Shown: positions 27,825 through 39,466 of the stretch, piece after piece | Layout: each line of letters opens with the position of its first letter | Numbering within the stretch: position 1 is the stretch's first letter | Assembly (NCBI GenBank): GCA_963682175.1 | Contig: OY821772.1 | Location: forward strand, 49,560,925-49,624,924 | Reading direction: 5' to 3' | Source: Triglochin maritima | Taxonomy: Eukaryota; Streptophyta; Magnoliopsida; Alismatales; Juncaginaceae | Length of the DNA: 64,000 nt | Notes under the pieces: generated by a model | Databases searched by the model: none | The model's input: the letters and a program-made list of their open reading frames with translations, nothing else | What the model was told of the DNA's origin: nothing | Program-made: the position numbers and the translations under genes

Positions 27825-30800
27825 TTGTTTTTTGTGGGGTCTGATGACACGACTTCCTACTATACGACAAAAATGAAAATGTGTCCGATGACACGACTGG
27901 ATAATATACGACGAAAATGTTTAAGTAATGCATCCGAAAAGAGATATTTAGATATTTACCTATTTAGCAAAAAAACCAAAGGTTATAGCTCACGAATTTC
28001 GGTAAAACACACTCAGTTTTTAAAAATGACACTATTTCTTAATTGTTTGATGTGTCAGATGACACGACTTCCTAATATATGATGAAAATGTTAAACTGTT
28101 GCGTCCGAAGAGATATTTTTAGATATTTCCCTTTTTCACAAGATAACCAAAGGCTATATAGCACACGAATTTCGGTAAAAACCATCAGTTTTTAAAAATG
28201 GTACTATTTCTTTATTTTTTGAGGGGTCTAATGACACGACTTCCTAGTATACGATGAAAATGTTAAACTGATGCGTCCGAAGAGATATTTTTAGATATTT
28301 CCCTTTTTCACAAGAAAACCAAAGGCTATATAGCACACGAATTTCGGTAAAAACCATCAGTTTTTAAAAATGCCACTATTTCTTTGTTTTTTGAGGGGTC
28401 TGATGACACGACTTCCTAGTATACGACGAAAATGTTAAACTGATGCGTCCGAAATGTGATTTTTAGATATTTCCATTTTTAGCAAAAACCCAAAGGCTAT
28501 AGCACACGAATTTCGGTAAAAACCCTCAGTTTTTAAAAGTGGCAATATTCTTTGCTTTTTGTGGGGTCTGATGACACGACTTTCTTTTATACGACGAAAC
28601 TGTTAAACTAATGCGTCCGAAAAGAGATTTTTTAGATATTTCCATTTTTAGCAAAAAAACCCAAAGGCTATATAGCACACGAATTTCTGTAAAAACACTC
28701 AGTTTTTAAAAATGGCACTATTTCTTTGTTTTTGTGGGGACTAATGACACGACTTCCTATTATACGACGAAAATGTTAATTTGATGCGTTTGAAGAGAGA
28801 TTTTTAGATATTTCTCCTTTTAGCAAAAAAAACCAAAAGCTATAGCACACGAATTTCGGTAAAAAACCCTTAGTTTTTATTAAAAATGGCACTATTTCAT
28901 TGTTTTTTGTGGGGTCTGATGACACGACTTCCTACTATATGACAAAAATGAAAATGTGTCCGATGACACGACTGGATAATATACGACGAAAATGTTTAAG
29001 TAATGCATCCGAAAAGAGATATTTAGATATTTACCTATTTAGCAAAAAAACCAAAGGTTATAGCTCACGAATTTCGGTAAAACACACTCAGTTTTTAAAA
29101 ATGACACTATTTCTTAATTGTTTGATGTGTCAGATGACACGACTTCCTACTATATGACGAAAATGTTAAACTGTTGCGTCCGAAGAGAGATTTTTAGATA
29201 TTTCCCTTTTTCACAAGATAACCAAAGGCTATATAACACACGAATTTCGGTAAAAACCATCAGTTTTTAAAAATGGTACTATTTCTTTATTTTTTGAGGG
29301 GTCTAATGACACGACTTCCTAGTATACGATGAAAATGTTAAACTGATGCGTCCGAAGAGATATTTTTAGATATTTCCATTTTTCACAAGAAAACCAAAGG
29401 CTATATAGCACACGAATTTCGGTAAAAACCATCAGTTTTTAAAAATGCCACTATTTCTTTGTTTTTTGAGGGGTCTGATGACACGACTTCCTAGTATACG
29501 ACGAAAATGTTAAACTGATGCGTCCGAAATGTGATTTTTAGATATTTCCATTTTTAGCAAAAACCCAAAGGCTATAGCACACGAATTTCGGTTAAAACTC
29601 TCAGTTTTTAAAAGTGGCACTATTTCTTTGCTTTTTGTGGGGTCTGATGACACGACTTTCTTTTATACGACGAAACTGTTAAACTAATGCGTCCGAAAAG
29701 AGATTTTTTAGATATTTACATTTTTAGCAAAAAAACCCAAAGGCTATATAGCACACGAATTTCTGTAAAAACACTCAGTTTTTAAAAATGGCACTATTTC
29801 TTTGTTTTTGTGGGGACTAATGACACGACTTCCTATTATACGACGAAAATGTTAATTTGATGCGTTTGAAGAGAGATTTTTAGATATTTCTCCTTTTAGC
29901 AAAAAAACCAAAAGCTATAGCACACGAATTTCGGTAAAAACCTTAGTTTTTTTAAAAATGGCACTATTTCATTGTTTTTTGTGGGGTCTGATGACACGAC
30001 TTCCTACTATACGACAAAAATGAAAATGTGTCAGATGACACGACTGGATAATATACGACGAAAATGTTTAAGTAATGCATCGGAAAAGAGATATTTAGAT
30101 ATTTACCTATTTAGCAAAAAAAACAAAGGTTATAGCTCACGAATTTCGGTAAAACACACTCAGTTTTTAAAAATGACACTATTTCTTAATTGTTTGATGT
30201 GTCAGATGACAAGACTTCCTACTATATGACGAAAATGTTAAACTGTTGCGTCCGAAGAGAGATTTTTAGATATTTCCCCTTTTCACAAGATAACCAAAGG
30301 CTATATAGCACACGAATTTCGGTAAAAACCATCAGTTTTTAAAAATGGTACTATTTCTTTATTTTTTGAGGGGTCTAATGACACGACTTCCTAGTATACG
30401 ATGAAAATGTTAAACTGATCCGTCCGAAGAGATATTTTTAGATATTTCCCTTTTTCACAAGAAAACCAAAGGCTATATAGCACACGAATTTCGGTAAAAA
30501 CCATCAGTTTTTAAAAATGCCACTATTTCTTTGTTTTTTGAGGGGTCTGATGACACGACTTCCTAGTATACGACGAAAATGTTAAACAGATGCGTCCGAA
30601 ATGTGATTTTTAGATATTTCCATTTTTAGCAAAAACCCAAAGGCTATAGCACACGAATTTCGGTAAAAACCCTCAGTTTTTAAAAGTGGCACTATTTCTT
30701 TGCTTTTTGTGGGGTCTGATGACACGACTTTCTTTTATACGACGAAAGTGTTAAACTAATGCGTCCGAAAAGAGTTTTTTAGATATTTCCATTTTTAGCA

Positions 30801-33330
30801 AAAAACCCAAAGGCCAGCACACGAATTTCTGTAAAAACACTCCGTTTTTAAAAATGGCACTATTTCTTTTTTTTTGTGGGGACTAAAGACACGACTTCCT
30901 ATTATACGACGAAAATGTTAATTTGATGCGTTTGAAGAGAGATTTTTTGATATTTCTCCTTTTAGCAAAAAAAAAACCAAAAGCTATAGCACACGAATTT
31001 CGGTAAAAACCTTAGTTTTTTTTAAAAATGGCACTATTTCATTGTTTTTTGTGGGGTCTGATGACACGACTTCCTACTATACGACAAAAATGAAAATGTG
31101 TCAGATGACACGACTGGATAATATACGACGAAAATGTTTAAGTAATGCATCCGAAAAGAGATATTTAGATATTTACCTATTTAGCAAAAAAACCAAAGGT
31201 TATAACTCACGAATTTCGGTAAAACACACTCAGTTTTTAAAAATGACACTATTTCTTAATTGTTTGATGTGTCAGATGACAAGACTTCCTACTATATGAC
31301 GAAAATGTTAAACTGTTGCGTCCGAAGAGAGATTTTTAGATATTTCCCTTTTTCACAAGATAACCAAAGGCTATATAGCACACGAATTTCGGTAAAAACC
31401 ATCAGTTTTTAAAAATGGTACTATTTCTTTATTTTTTGAGGGGTCTAATGACACGACTTCCTAGTATATGAAGAAAATGTTAAACTGATTCGTCCGAAGA
31501 GATATTTTTAGATATTTCCCTTTTTCACAAGAAAACCAAAGGCTATATAGCACACGAATTTCGGTAAAAACAATCAGTTTTTAAAAATGCCACTATTTCT
31601 TTGTTTTTTGAGGGATCTGATGACACGACTTCTTAGTATACGACGAAAATGTTAAACTGATGCGTCCGAAATGTGATTTTTAGATATTTCCATTTTTAGC
31701 AAAAACCCAAAGGCTATAGCACACGAATTTCGGTAAAAACTCTCAGTTTTTAAAAGTGGCACTATTTCTTTGCTTTTTGTGGGGTCTGATGACACGACTT
31801 TCTTTTATACTACGAAAGTGTTAAACTAATGCGTCCGAAAAGAGATTTTTAGATATTTCCATTTTTAGCAAAAAACCCAAAGGCTATATAGCACACAAAT
31901 TTCTGTAAAAGCACTCCGTTTTTAAAAATGGCACTATTTCTTTGTTTTTGTGGGGACTAAAGACACGACTTCCTATTATACGACGAAAATGTTAATTTGA
32001 TGCGTTTGAAGAGAGATTTTTAGATATTTCTCCTTTTAGCAAAAAAAACCAAAAGCTATAACACACGAATTTCGGTAAAAACCTTAGTTTTTTTTAAAAA
32101 TGGCACTATTTCATTGTTTTTTGTGGGGTCTGATGACACGACTTCCTACTATACGACAAAAATGAAAATTTGTCAGATGACACGACTGGATAATATACGA
32201 CGAAAATGTTTAAGTAATGCATTCGAAAAGAGATATTTTGATATTTACCTATTTAGCAAAAAAACCAAAGGTTATAGCTCACGAATTTCGGTAAAACACA
32301 CTCAGTTTTTAAAAATGACACTATTTCTTAATTGTTTGATGTGTCAGATGACACGACTTCCTAGTATATGACGAAAATGTTAAACAGTTGCGTCCGAAGA
32401 GAGATTTTTAGATATTTCCCTTTTTCACAAGATAACCAAAGGCTATATAGCACACGAATTTCGGTAAAAACCATCAGTTTTTAAAAATGGTACTATTTCT
32501 TTATTTTTTGAGGGGTCTAATGACACGACTTCCTAGTATATGATGAAAATGTTAAACTGATGCGTCCGAAGAGATATTTTTAGATATTTCCCTTTTTCAC
32601 AAGAAAACCAAAGGCTATATAGCACACGAATTTCGGTAAAAACCATCAGTTTTTAAAAATGCCACTATTTCTTTGTTTTTTGAGGGGTCTGATGACACGA
32701 CTTCCTAGTATACGACGAAAACGTTAAACTGATGCGTCCGAAATGTGATTTTTAGATATTTCCATTTTTAGCAAAAACCAAAGGCTATAGCACACGAATT
32801 TCGGTAAAAACCCTCAGTTTTTAAAAGTGGCACTATTTGTTTGCTTTTTGTGGGGTCTGATGACACGACTTTCTTTTATACGACGAAACTGTTAAACTAA
32901 TGCGTCCGAAAAGAGATTTTTAGATATTTCCATTTTTAGCAAAAAACCCAAAGGCTATATAGCACACGAATTTCTGTAAAAACACGAATTTCTGTAAAAA
33001 AACAAAAGCTATAGCACACGAATTTCGGTAAAAACCCTTAGTTTTCTTTAAAAATGGCACTATTTCATTGTTTTTTGTGGGGTCTGATTACACGACTTCC
33101 TACTATACGACAAAAATGAAAATGTGTCAGATGACACGACTGGATAATATACGACGAAAATGTTTAAGTAATGCATCCGAAAAGAGATATTTAGATATTT
33201 ACCTATTTAGCAAAAAAACCAAAGGTTATAGCTCACGAATTTCGGTAAAACACACTCAGTTTTTAAAAATGACACTATTTCTTAATTGTTTGATGTGTCA
33301 GATGACACGACTTCCTAATATATGACGAAA
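27825..33330 (-). repeat. Higher-order repeat, ~1,072-bp unit, about 5 copies
   Basis: A block of six full monomers plus one of about 60 bp repeats with starts at 27825, 28900, 29972, 31042, 32114 and 33068 (spacings 1075, 1072, 1070, 1072 and 954 bp). Each unit contains the short monomer joining gacaaaaatgaaaa directly to tgtgtc(c/a)gatgacacg, and the variants gactggataatatacg, ttctttgctttttgtgg and gacgaaactgtt or gacgaaagtgtt. The last spacing is short because about 118 bp is lost near 32,970-33,005, where acacgaatttctgtaaaa is doubled. The 85-codon ORF seen in every copy on + is a by-product of this repeat. Confidence 0.92.
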
Positions 33331-34019
33331 ATGTTAAACTGTTCCGTCCGAAGAGAGATTTTTAGATATTTCCCTTTTTCACAAGATAACCAAAGGCTAT
33401 ATAGCACACGAATTTCGGTAAAAACCCTCAGTTTTTAAAAATGACACTATTTCTTTGTTTTTTGAGGGGTCTGATGACACGACTTCCTAGTATACGACGA
33501 AAATGTTAAACTGATGCGTCCGAAATGTGATTTTTAGATATTTCCATTTTTAGCAAAACAACCCAAAGACTATATAGCACACGAATTTCTGTAAAAACAC
33601 TCAGTTTTTAAAAATGACACTATTTCTTTGTTTTTGTGGGGACTAATGACACGACTTCCTATTATACGACGAAAATGTTAATTTGATCCGTTCGAAGAGA
33701 GATTTTTAGATATTTCTCTTTTTAGCAAAAAACCAAAAGCTGTAGCACACGAATTTCGGTAAAAACTATCAGTTTTTAAAAATGTCACTATTTCTTTGTT
33801 ATTTGTGGGTTCTGATGACACGTCTTCCAATAATACGACGAAAATGTTAAACTGATGCGTCCGAAAAATTATTTTTAGATATTTCCATTTTAAGCAAAAC
33901 AACCAATGACTATAGCACTCGAATTTCGGTAAAAACCATCTGTTTTTTAAAATAGCACTATTTCTTTGTTTTTTGTGGGGTCTGATTACACGACTTCCTA
34001 TTATACGACGAAAATGTTA

Positions 34020-35560
34020 AACTGATGCGTCCGATGAGAGATTGTTAGATATTTCCCTTTTTAGCAAAAAAACCAAAGGCTATAGCACACGAGTTTCTGT
34101 AAAAACCTTTAGTTTTTAGAAATGGCACTATTTCTTTGTTTTTTGTGGGTCTAATGACACGACTTCCTACTATACGACAAATATGAAAAATTGATGCGTC
34201 CGAAGAGTGTTTTTTAGATATTTCCATTTTTAGCAAAACAACCAAAGTCTATAGCACACGAATTTCGGTGAAAACCCTCAGTTTTTAAAAATGGCACTAT
34301 TTCTTTGTTTTTTGTTGGGTATGATGACACGACTTCATACTATACGAGGAAAATGTTTAACTGATTCGTCCGAAGATAGATTTTTAGATATTTCCATTTT
34401 TAGCAAAAAACTCAAAGGCTATATAGCACACGAATTTCTGTAAAAACACTCAGTTATTTAAAATGGCACTATTTCTTTTTTGGGGGGACTAATGACACGA
34501 CTTCCTATTATACGACGAAAATGTAAATTTGATGCGTTCGAAGAGAGGTTTTAGATATTTCTCTTTTTACCAAAAAAACCAAAAGCTATAGCACACGAAT
34601 TTCGGTAAAAACCATCAGTTTTTAAGAATGACACTATTTTTTGTGGGGCATAAAAAATGTTAAACTAATACATCCGAAAATATATTTATAGATATATCCA
34701 TTTTTAGCAAAAAAACCAAAAGCTCTAGCACACGAATTTCGGTAAAAACTATCAATTTTTAAAAATGTCACAATTTCTTTCTTTTTTGTGGGGTCTAATG
34801 ACACGATTTCCTATTCTATAACGATAATGTTAAACTGATGTGTCCGAAAAATGATTTTTAGATATTTCAATTTTTGGGAAAACAACCAAAGACTATATAG
34901 CACACGAATTTCGGTAAAACCCCTCAGTTTTTAAAAATGGCACTATTTCTTTGTTTTTTGTGAGGTCTGATGACACGACTTCTTATTATACGACGAAAAT
35001 GTTAAACTGAAGCGTCCGAGGAGAGATTGTTAGATATTTCCCTTTTTAGCAAAAAAACAGAAGGCTATAACACACGAATTTCTGTATAAATACTCAGTTT
35101 TTAAAAGTGACACTATTTCTTTATTTTTTGTGAGGTTTGATTTCACGACTTTCTATTATACGACGAAAATGTTAAACTGATGCGTCCGATGAGAGATTGT
35201 TAGTTATTTCCCTTTTTAGCAAAAAAACCAAAGGCTATAGCACACGGGTTTCTGTAAAAACCTTTAGTTTTTAGAAATGACACTATTTCTTTGTTTTTTG
35301 TGGGTCTGATGACACGACTTCCTACTATACGACAAAAATGAAAAACTGATGCGTCCAAAGAGTGTTTTTTAGATATTTCCATTTTTAGCAAAACAACCAA
35401 AGTCTATAGCACACGAGTTTCGGTGAAAACGCTCAGTTTTTAAAAATGGCACTATTTCTTTGTTTTTTGTTGGGTATGATGACACGACTTCCTACTATAC
35501 GAGGAAAATGTTTAACTGATTCGTCCGAAGAGAGATTTTTAGATATTTCCATTTTTAGCA
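34020..35560 (-). repeat. ~1,155-bp duplicated satellite block
   Basis: The variants gatgagagattgttag, gggtttctgtaaaaac or gagtttctgtaaaaac, ttagtttttagaaatg and tgttgggtatgatgac recur in the same order about 1,155 bp apart (for example 34,045 and 35,200). The second copy ends shortly before the insertion at 36,089. Confidence 0.75.
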
Positions 35561-36083
35561 AAAAACTTAAAGGCTATATAGCACTCGAATTTCTGTAAAA
35601 ACACACAGTTTTTTAAAATGGCACTATTTCTTTGTTTTTTGGGGGGACTAATGACACGACTTCCTATTATACGATGAAAATGTTAATTTGATGCGTTCGA
35701 AGAAATTTTTAGATATTTCTCTTTTTAGCAAAAAAACCAAAAGCTATAGCACACGAATTTCGGTAAAAACTATCACTTTTTTAAAAATGTCACAATTTCT
35801 TTCTTTTTTGTGGGGTCTTATGACACGACTTCCTATTATATGACGATAATGTTAAACTGATGTGTCCGAAAAATGATTTTTAGATATTTCCATTTTTAGC
35901 AAAACAACCAAAGACTATAGCACACGAATTTCGGTAAAAACCCTCAGTTTTTAAAAATGGTACTATTTCTTTGTTTTTTGTGGGGTCTAATGAATGGACT
36001 TCCTACTATACGAGGAAAATGTTAAACTGATGCGTCCGAAGAGAGATTTTTAGATATTTCCATTTTTAGCAAAAAACCCAAAG

Positions 36084-36088
36084 GCTAT
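36084..36088. repeat. Left copy of 5-bp target-site duplication (gctat)
   Basis: The last five satellite bases before the insertion are gctat, in the monomer context aacccaaaggctat. The inserted sequence starts TGTTTAACA at 36,089. The matching copy is at 55,740-55,744. Confidence 0.8.
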
Positions 36089-36540
36089 TGTTTAACATGG
36101 GTTTTTTGTTCTTTCTGTGTTATATATTTGGTGTTGCGAAGACCTCTCAAGAATTCATGATGGAATTCCGCACCTTACAACTTCGTATAGAAGACTGCCT
36201 CATCGTGTCATACTCATATCATTCATTTGTACAGGAAATTAAATAAATGTGAATAACTAGCCAGAAAGTAAATAAGTGCAACATTTTCTTTCATTTCATT
36301 AAATAGAAGGAATAAATATGAAATACAAGAGTTGATATATTTATGTATTGCACAAATGGAAGATACATAAGCATCCTTTTGCGAACTATAAACCAAAATT
36401 GTTGTTATATTGACAATTTCAGATATATTTTATTAGTAGGATTTTTATATTTCGATATATTAGGGATGGGGTTTTATCGAAAAGTTGCTTTGATCGATTC
36501 GATAATGATCTCCCTTTTATTGTGATATATTGTCACAATA
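36089..36540. other. Left end of the insertion, no gene seen
   Basis: AT-rich unique-looking sequence following the TGTTTAACA terminus. The only long ORF (36,343-36,525, +) has no recognisable features and is probably chance. A near-palindrome gatatattgtcacaatatgg lies near 36,522. Confidence 0.4.
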
Positions 36541-37740
36541 TGGTCAGTTTAGCCTCATAACCTAGGAGGGTTTTGTATATGTTTAGGTTCTTGAACTTTA
36601 TGATGAGTACACCGCGTTAATTTACCAACGATAACTCTGATATTAGAATATCGTACAAAGGGTTAGTTTAGCCTCATAACCTAGGAGGTGTTGTATATGA
36701 TTTGATTTAGACAATTATTCATATATCAAAATGTTTTGGTCAGTTTAGCCTCATAACCCGGAGGAGATTTATGTTTGATTTGTCAACGATAATTCTTATA
36801 TTAGAATAATATCGTACAAACGGTTAGTTTAACCTCATAACCTAGGAGGTGATTTGTGTATATGTATGTTATTTGGACGATTATTCTTTTGGTATCAATA
36901 TCGTCATGTCTTGGTCAATTTAGCCTCGTAACCCGGAGGGATTTGTGTATACGTCTTTGTTATATTGCCGATTATTCTTATATTTAAATATCATCAAATA
37001 GTTAGTTTAATCTCATAACTGGGAGAATATTTTATGTATATAATTTGTTAAGTGTCTTGGACAGTTTAGCCTCGTGACCCGGAGGGATTTGTGTATGCGT
37101 CTTTGTTATATTGACGATGATTCTTATATTTAAATATCATCAAATAGTTAGTTTAAAGTCATAACTAGGAGAATATTTTATGTATATAATTTTTTATGTG
37201 TGTTGGACAGTTTAACCTCGTGACCCGGAGGGGTTTTGTATATATGTTTTGGTGCTTCAACTTTATCACGAAGAAAACCTAATATTAGTGAATTTAACCT
37301 CATCACAAGGATGAGTTATCTATAATTAGTTTATCAACGATAATTCTGATATTAGAATATTGTACAAGCGGTTAGTTTAACCTCATAACCTAGGAGGTAA
37401 ACTATGTATGGTGCAATCTCGTATTTAGGGGACATCGTAAACAGTTTATTCTCTTGTTTAGAGAATATTATGTATATGTTTTGTTTAAACAATTTATTCT
37501 TTTGGTACATATATCATAATGGTTGGTCAGTTTATCCTCGTAACCCGGAGGGATTTTGTATATATGTATGTTATTTTTGCTGATGATTCTTATATTTAAA
37601 TATCATCAAATAGTTAGTTTAATCTCATAACTGGGAGAATATTTTATGTATATAATTTGTTAAGTATATTGGACAGTTTAGCCTCGTGACCCGGAGGGAT
37701 TTTATATGTATGTATTTTTTGTTTATTTGATTTGTTAAAT
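36541..37740. repeat. Degenerate motif array: gtcagtttagcctcataacc
   Basis: About fourteen copies of a ~35-base motif, (g/c)agtttagcctc(a/g)taacc followed by (ta/cg)ggagg and a T-rich stretch with gtatatg. They occur roughly every 60-120 bp, for example at about 36,541, 36,663, 36,739, 36,823, 36,911, 37,007, 37,053, 37,207, 37,372 and 37,528. Two forms roughly alternate: gttagtttaacctcataacctagg and cagtttagcctcgtgacccgg. A ~600-bp segment is also partly duplicated (cgattattcttatatttaaat near 36,970 and related copies near 37,110 and 37,580). No ORF is maintained. Function unknown. Confidence 0.75.
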
Positions 37741-37750
37741 GAAAACTCCA

Positions 37751-37910
37751 CCGCCTGTAAGAGAGAGGGAACCCAAGATCAAGCTTGGCGTGCATCCCCA
37801 CTTACGACTAAGGTAGTCCATATTTTAATTTCTGATCACTCCAACGATAAGAGAGAGGGAACCCAAGATCCAACTTGACGTGCATCCTCTCTTATCATTA
37901 GAGCAATCAA
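37751..37910. repeat. Two direct copies of a hairpin-forming ~90-bp unit
   Basis: The motif gagagagggaacccaagatc occurs near 37,759 and 37,849, about 90 bp apart. Each copy is followed by gcgtgcatcc or acgtgcatcc and a complementary arm. In the second copy gataagagagagg can pair with cctctcttatc about 40 bases on. In the first copy gtaag...agaggg pairs more weakly with cccc-acttac. Confidence 0.65.
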
Positions 37911-38725
37911 TATTTAGGTTTTATGTTTTTTTTCGTTTTTAGGTTGGTTGACATATTTTACAACTTTGAAGATTTATTTTGCAATTTATCCACTACGAGA
38001 GGTGGATCTATGATTTTGTCCATTTAGGTGGACTATTTGTATTTTAGGATTGATTTTGTAAATCAATTTGTACCAATTATATATTGTTGCAATTTATCCA
38101 CATTTAGGGGTGGATTTGGAATTTTGTCTATTTCAGGCACTTTTGTGATCTTGTTTAAGTGTTGGATTGTTGATTGCTTTCAAAGCATGACCACTCTACT
38201 TCAATTAGTTATTTGTATAGGGCTTCACTTGCAAAATCTCGTCACTTGCATTTGCATGGATATGGAAATCCCTAACGCCTTGGACACACAGAGATGTGCA
38301 TATGTGGCCTTCGTAATTGTATTAAAAAGGTTCTTTTAATTCTTTTAACACCCAAAATGCTAACGTGGAGCGTAGAAGACCTTGCTATTGAAGACTTATA
38401 TCAGACTTTGGTTTGATTTTTGTTGAGTTGATCTTACCCATCGATCGTAATGTTTTATCGCATTGAAGCTAAATGCTATATTATCATTTAAGTCCTCTTT
38501 TTAATAAGATCCTCGTGTGCTTAATTATCCAGATTTCGACATGTTACGTGAGGATCGATATGCAAATTCATCTTCTACTCTCTTTAATCGATTGTGTATG
38601 AATTTGGTGTATATGCAAGATTTGTCAGGGGATATCTACTGATATCACACTGTTCATATTGATCCATATGAAGCCGACGTTATAATTTAATTTACTTGCA
38701 TGTGTACATTGTTGAAATGAAAACC
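37911..38725. other. Non-coding AT-rich stretch, no gene seen
   Basis: Contains diverged short direct repeats (ggtggatctatgattttgtc near 37,998 and ggtggatttggaattttgtc near 38,108) and a 103-codon ORF on + at 38,028 without recognisable domain, codon pattern or neighbours. Nothing here supports a gene. Confidence 0.4.
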
Positions 38726-38767
38726 CCCAAGCGAATTATCGTTGTATACGATAATTATATGCTTGGG
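38726..38767. repeat. Strong imperfect hairpin
   Basis: cccaagc (38726-38732) pairs perfectly with gcttggg (38761-38767). Inside these, aattatcgt pairs with acgataatt around a tgtat loop, leaving small bulges. A terminator, a small MITE-like remnant or a structural element are all possible. There is no flanking duplication clear enough to decide. Confidence 0.6.
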
Positions 38768-39260
38768 TTTGTATAGGGTATGTTTTGGTCCTTCCACCTG
38801 ATGAATGGTCAGTAACATATTAAACCTATAATATAATATGTGTGCTTAATCAACACACATATTAATTAACACTATATTTGTATGAGTCATATAATTTGTT
38901 CCCTTTATATGGACTGGTTATAGGAGGGAACCCAACATAACGACCACTATAATTCTTACTGACCATACAATTTGCATATAATATGTTATTATATTATCAA
39001 ACCCACAATGAATGGCCGGGTTTCCATCCCACTTCATACTGACCATATGCTTCATACACAGATTTGTGGATATATGATATCCCGACTTGGAACTCCAGTG
39101 GAGTATGTTTTGAACATGGATCCCGGGAGGCACACGCAATACCCAACCTTATTTCTCACGCATGTCTGACGTGGAGAACAAGTGTGTAAAATGGGGTCGA
39201 GTTGGCAAAATGGGGTCGAGTTGGCAAAATGGAGAACATGTCTGATTGTGGTAGATCTTG
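38768..39260. other. Upstream region of the ULP1-like gene
   Basis: AT-rich spacer with no supported gene. Several overlapping short ORFs on both strands are chance frames. A 19-bp tandem (atggggtcgagttggcaaa) occurs at about 39,191 and 39,210, with a third truncated copy at 39,229. The promoter of the downstream gene probably lies here, but no convincing TATA box was singled out. Confidence 0.4.
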
Positions 39261-39466
39261 TTTTTGTGTTCTGTTTCAAAGATATCCTTTGATGTGACGC
39301 GGTTAGATTTCTTCTCCTTGAAACTGACGAACTCATTCTTCTCCCCCAAACCCATTATTCTCCCAAAATCTGCATTCTTCTCCTCTCATCTTTCTCCCCA
39401 AATCAGCCACATTGCTTCAAACTCTCACGTTTTCCTCTCCGATCTTCTGCGCACACCTTTGATCAG
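39261..39466 (+). other. Probable 5' leader exon of the ULP1-like gene
   Basis: CT-rich sequence (cttctcctctcatctttctc and similar) typical of plant 5' untranslated leaders. It ends at gatcag followed by gtatgt, a good 5' splice site at 39,466/39,467. The left end (transcription start) is not defined by the sequence. Confidence 0.5.

Larger units (their letters stand above)
11289..36088 (-). repeat. Satellite array 2, same family, opposite orientation
   Basis: The same ~170-bp family as array 1, read as reverse complement. The landmarks now run cactatttctttg, gacacgacttcctattat, acgacgaaaatgtt, tgatgcgtccga, gatttttagatattt and agcacacgaatttcgg. It is a different subfamily: ggaagtcgtgtcat replaces atccattcgtgtcat (on the monomer strand), and the unit has accccac where array 1 has gcctc. 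The array is a mosaic of monomer variants, including cttaattctttgatgtgtc units, ttaatttgatgcgttcg units, truncated units and several higher-order repeats listed separately. It ends mid-monomer at 36,088, where the 19.65-kb insertion begins. No coding potential beyond chance ORFs. Confidence 0.97.

Noticed and set aside
27825..33325. A nearly identical 85-codon + strand ORF repeated six times
   Set aside because: Its conservation follows from the young 1,072-bp higher-order repeat. Non-coding parts of the unit are equally conserved.
33678..35400. Minus-strand ORFs of 66-74 codons just before the insertion, and similar ones at 57,034, 59,397 and 60,299
   Set aside because: Satellite by-products sharing the same repeat peptide, with no start context or splice signals.
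38028..38339. 103-codon ORF on +
   Set aside because: Hydrophobic, low-information translation of T-rich DNA with no domain, no neighbouring exon and no supported promoter.
38918..39355. Overlapping 65-94-codon ORFs on both strands upstream of the ULP1-like gene
   Set aside because: Mutually overlapping frames with no homology recognised. They overlap the CT-rich leader and a 19-bp tandem.
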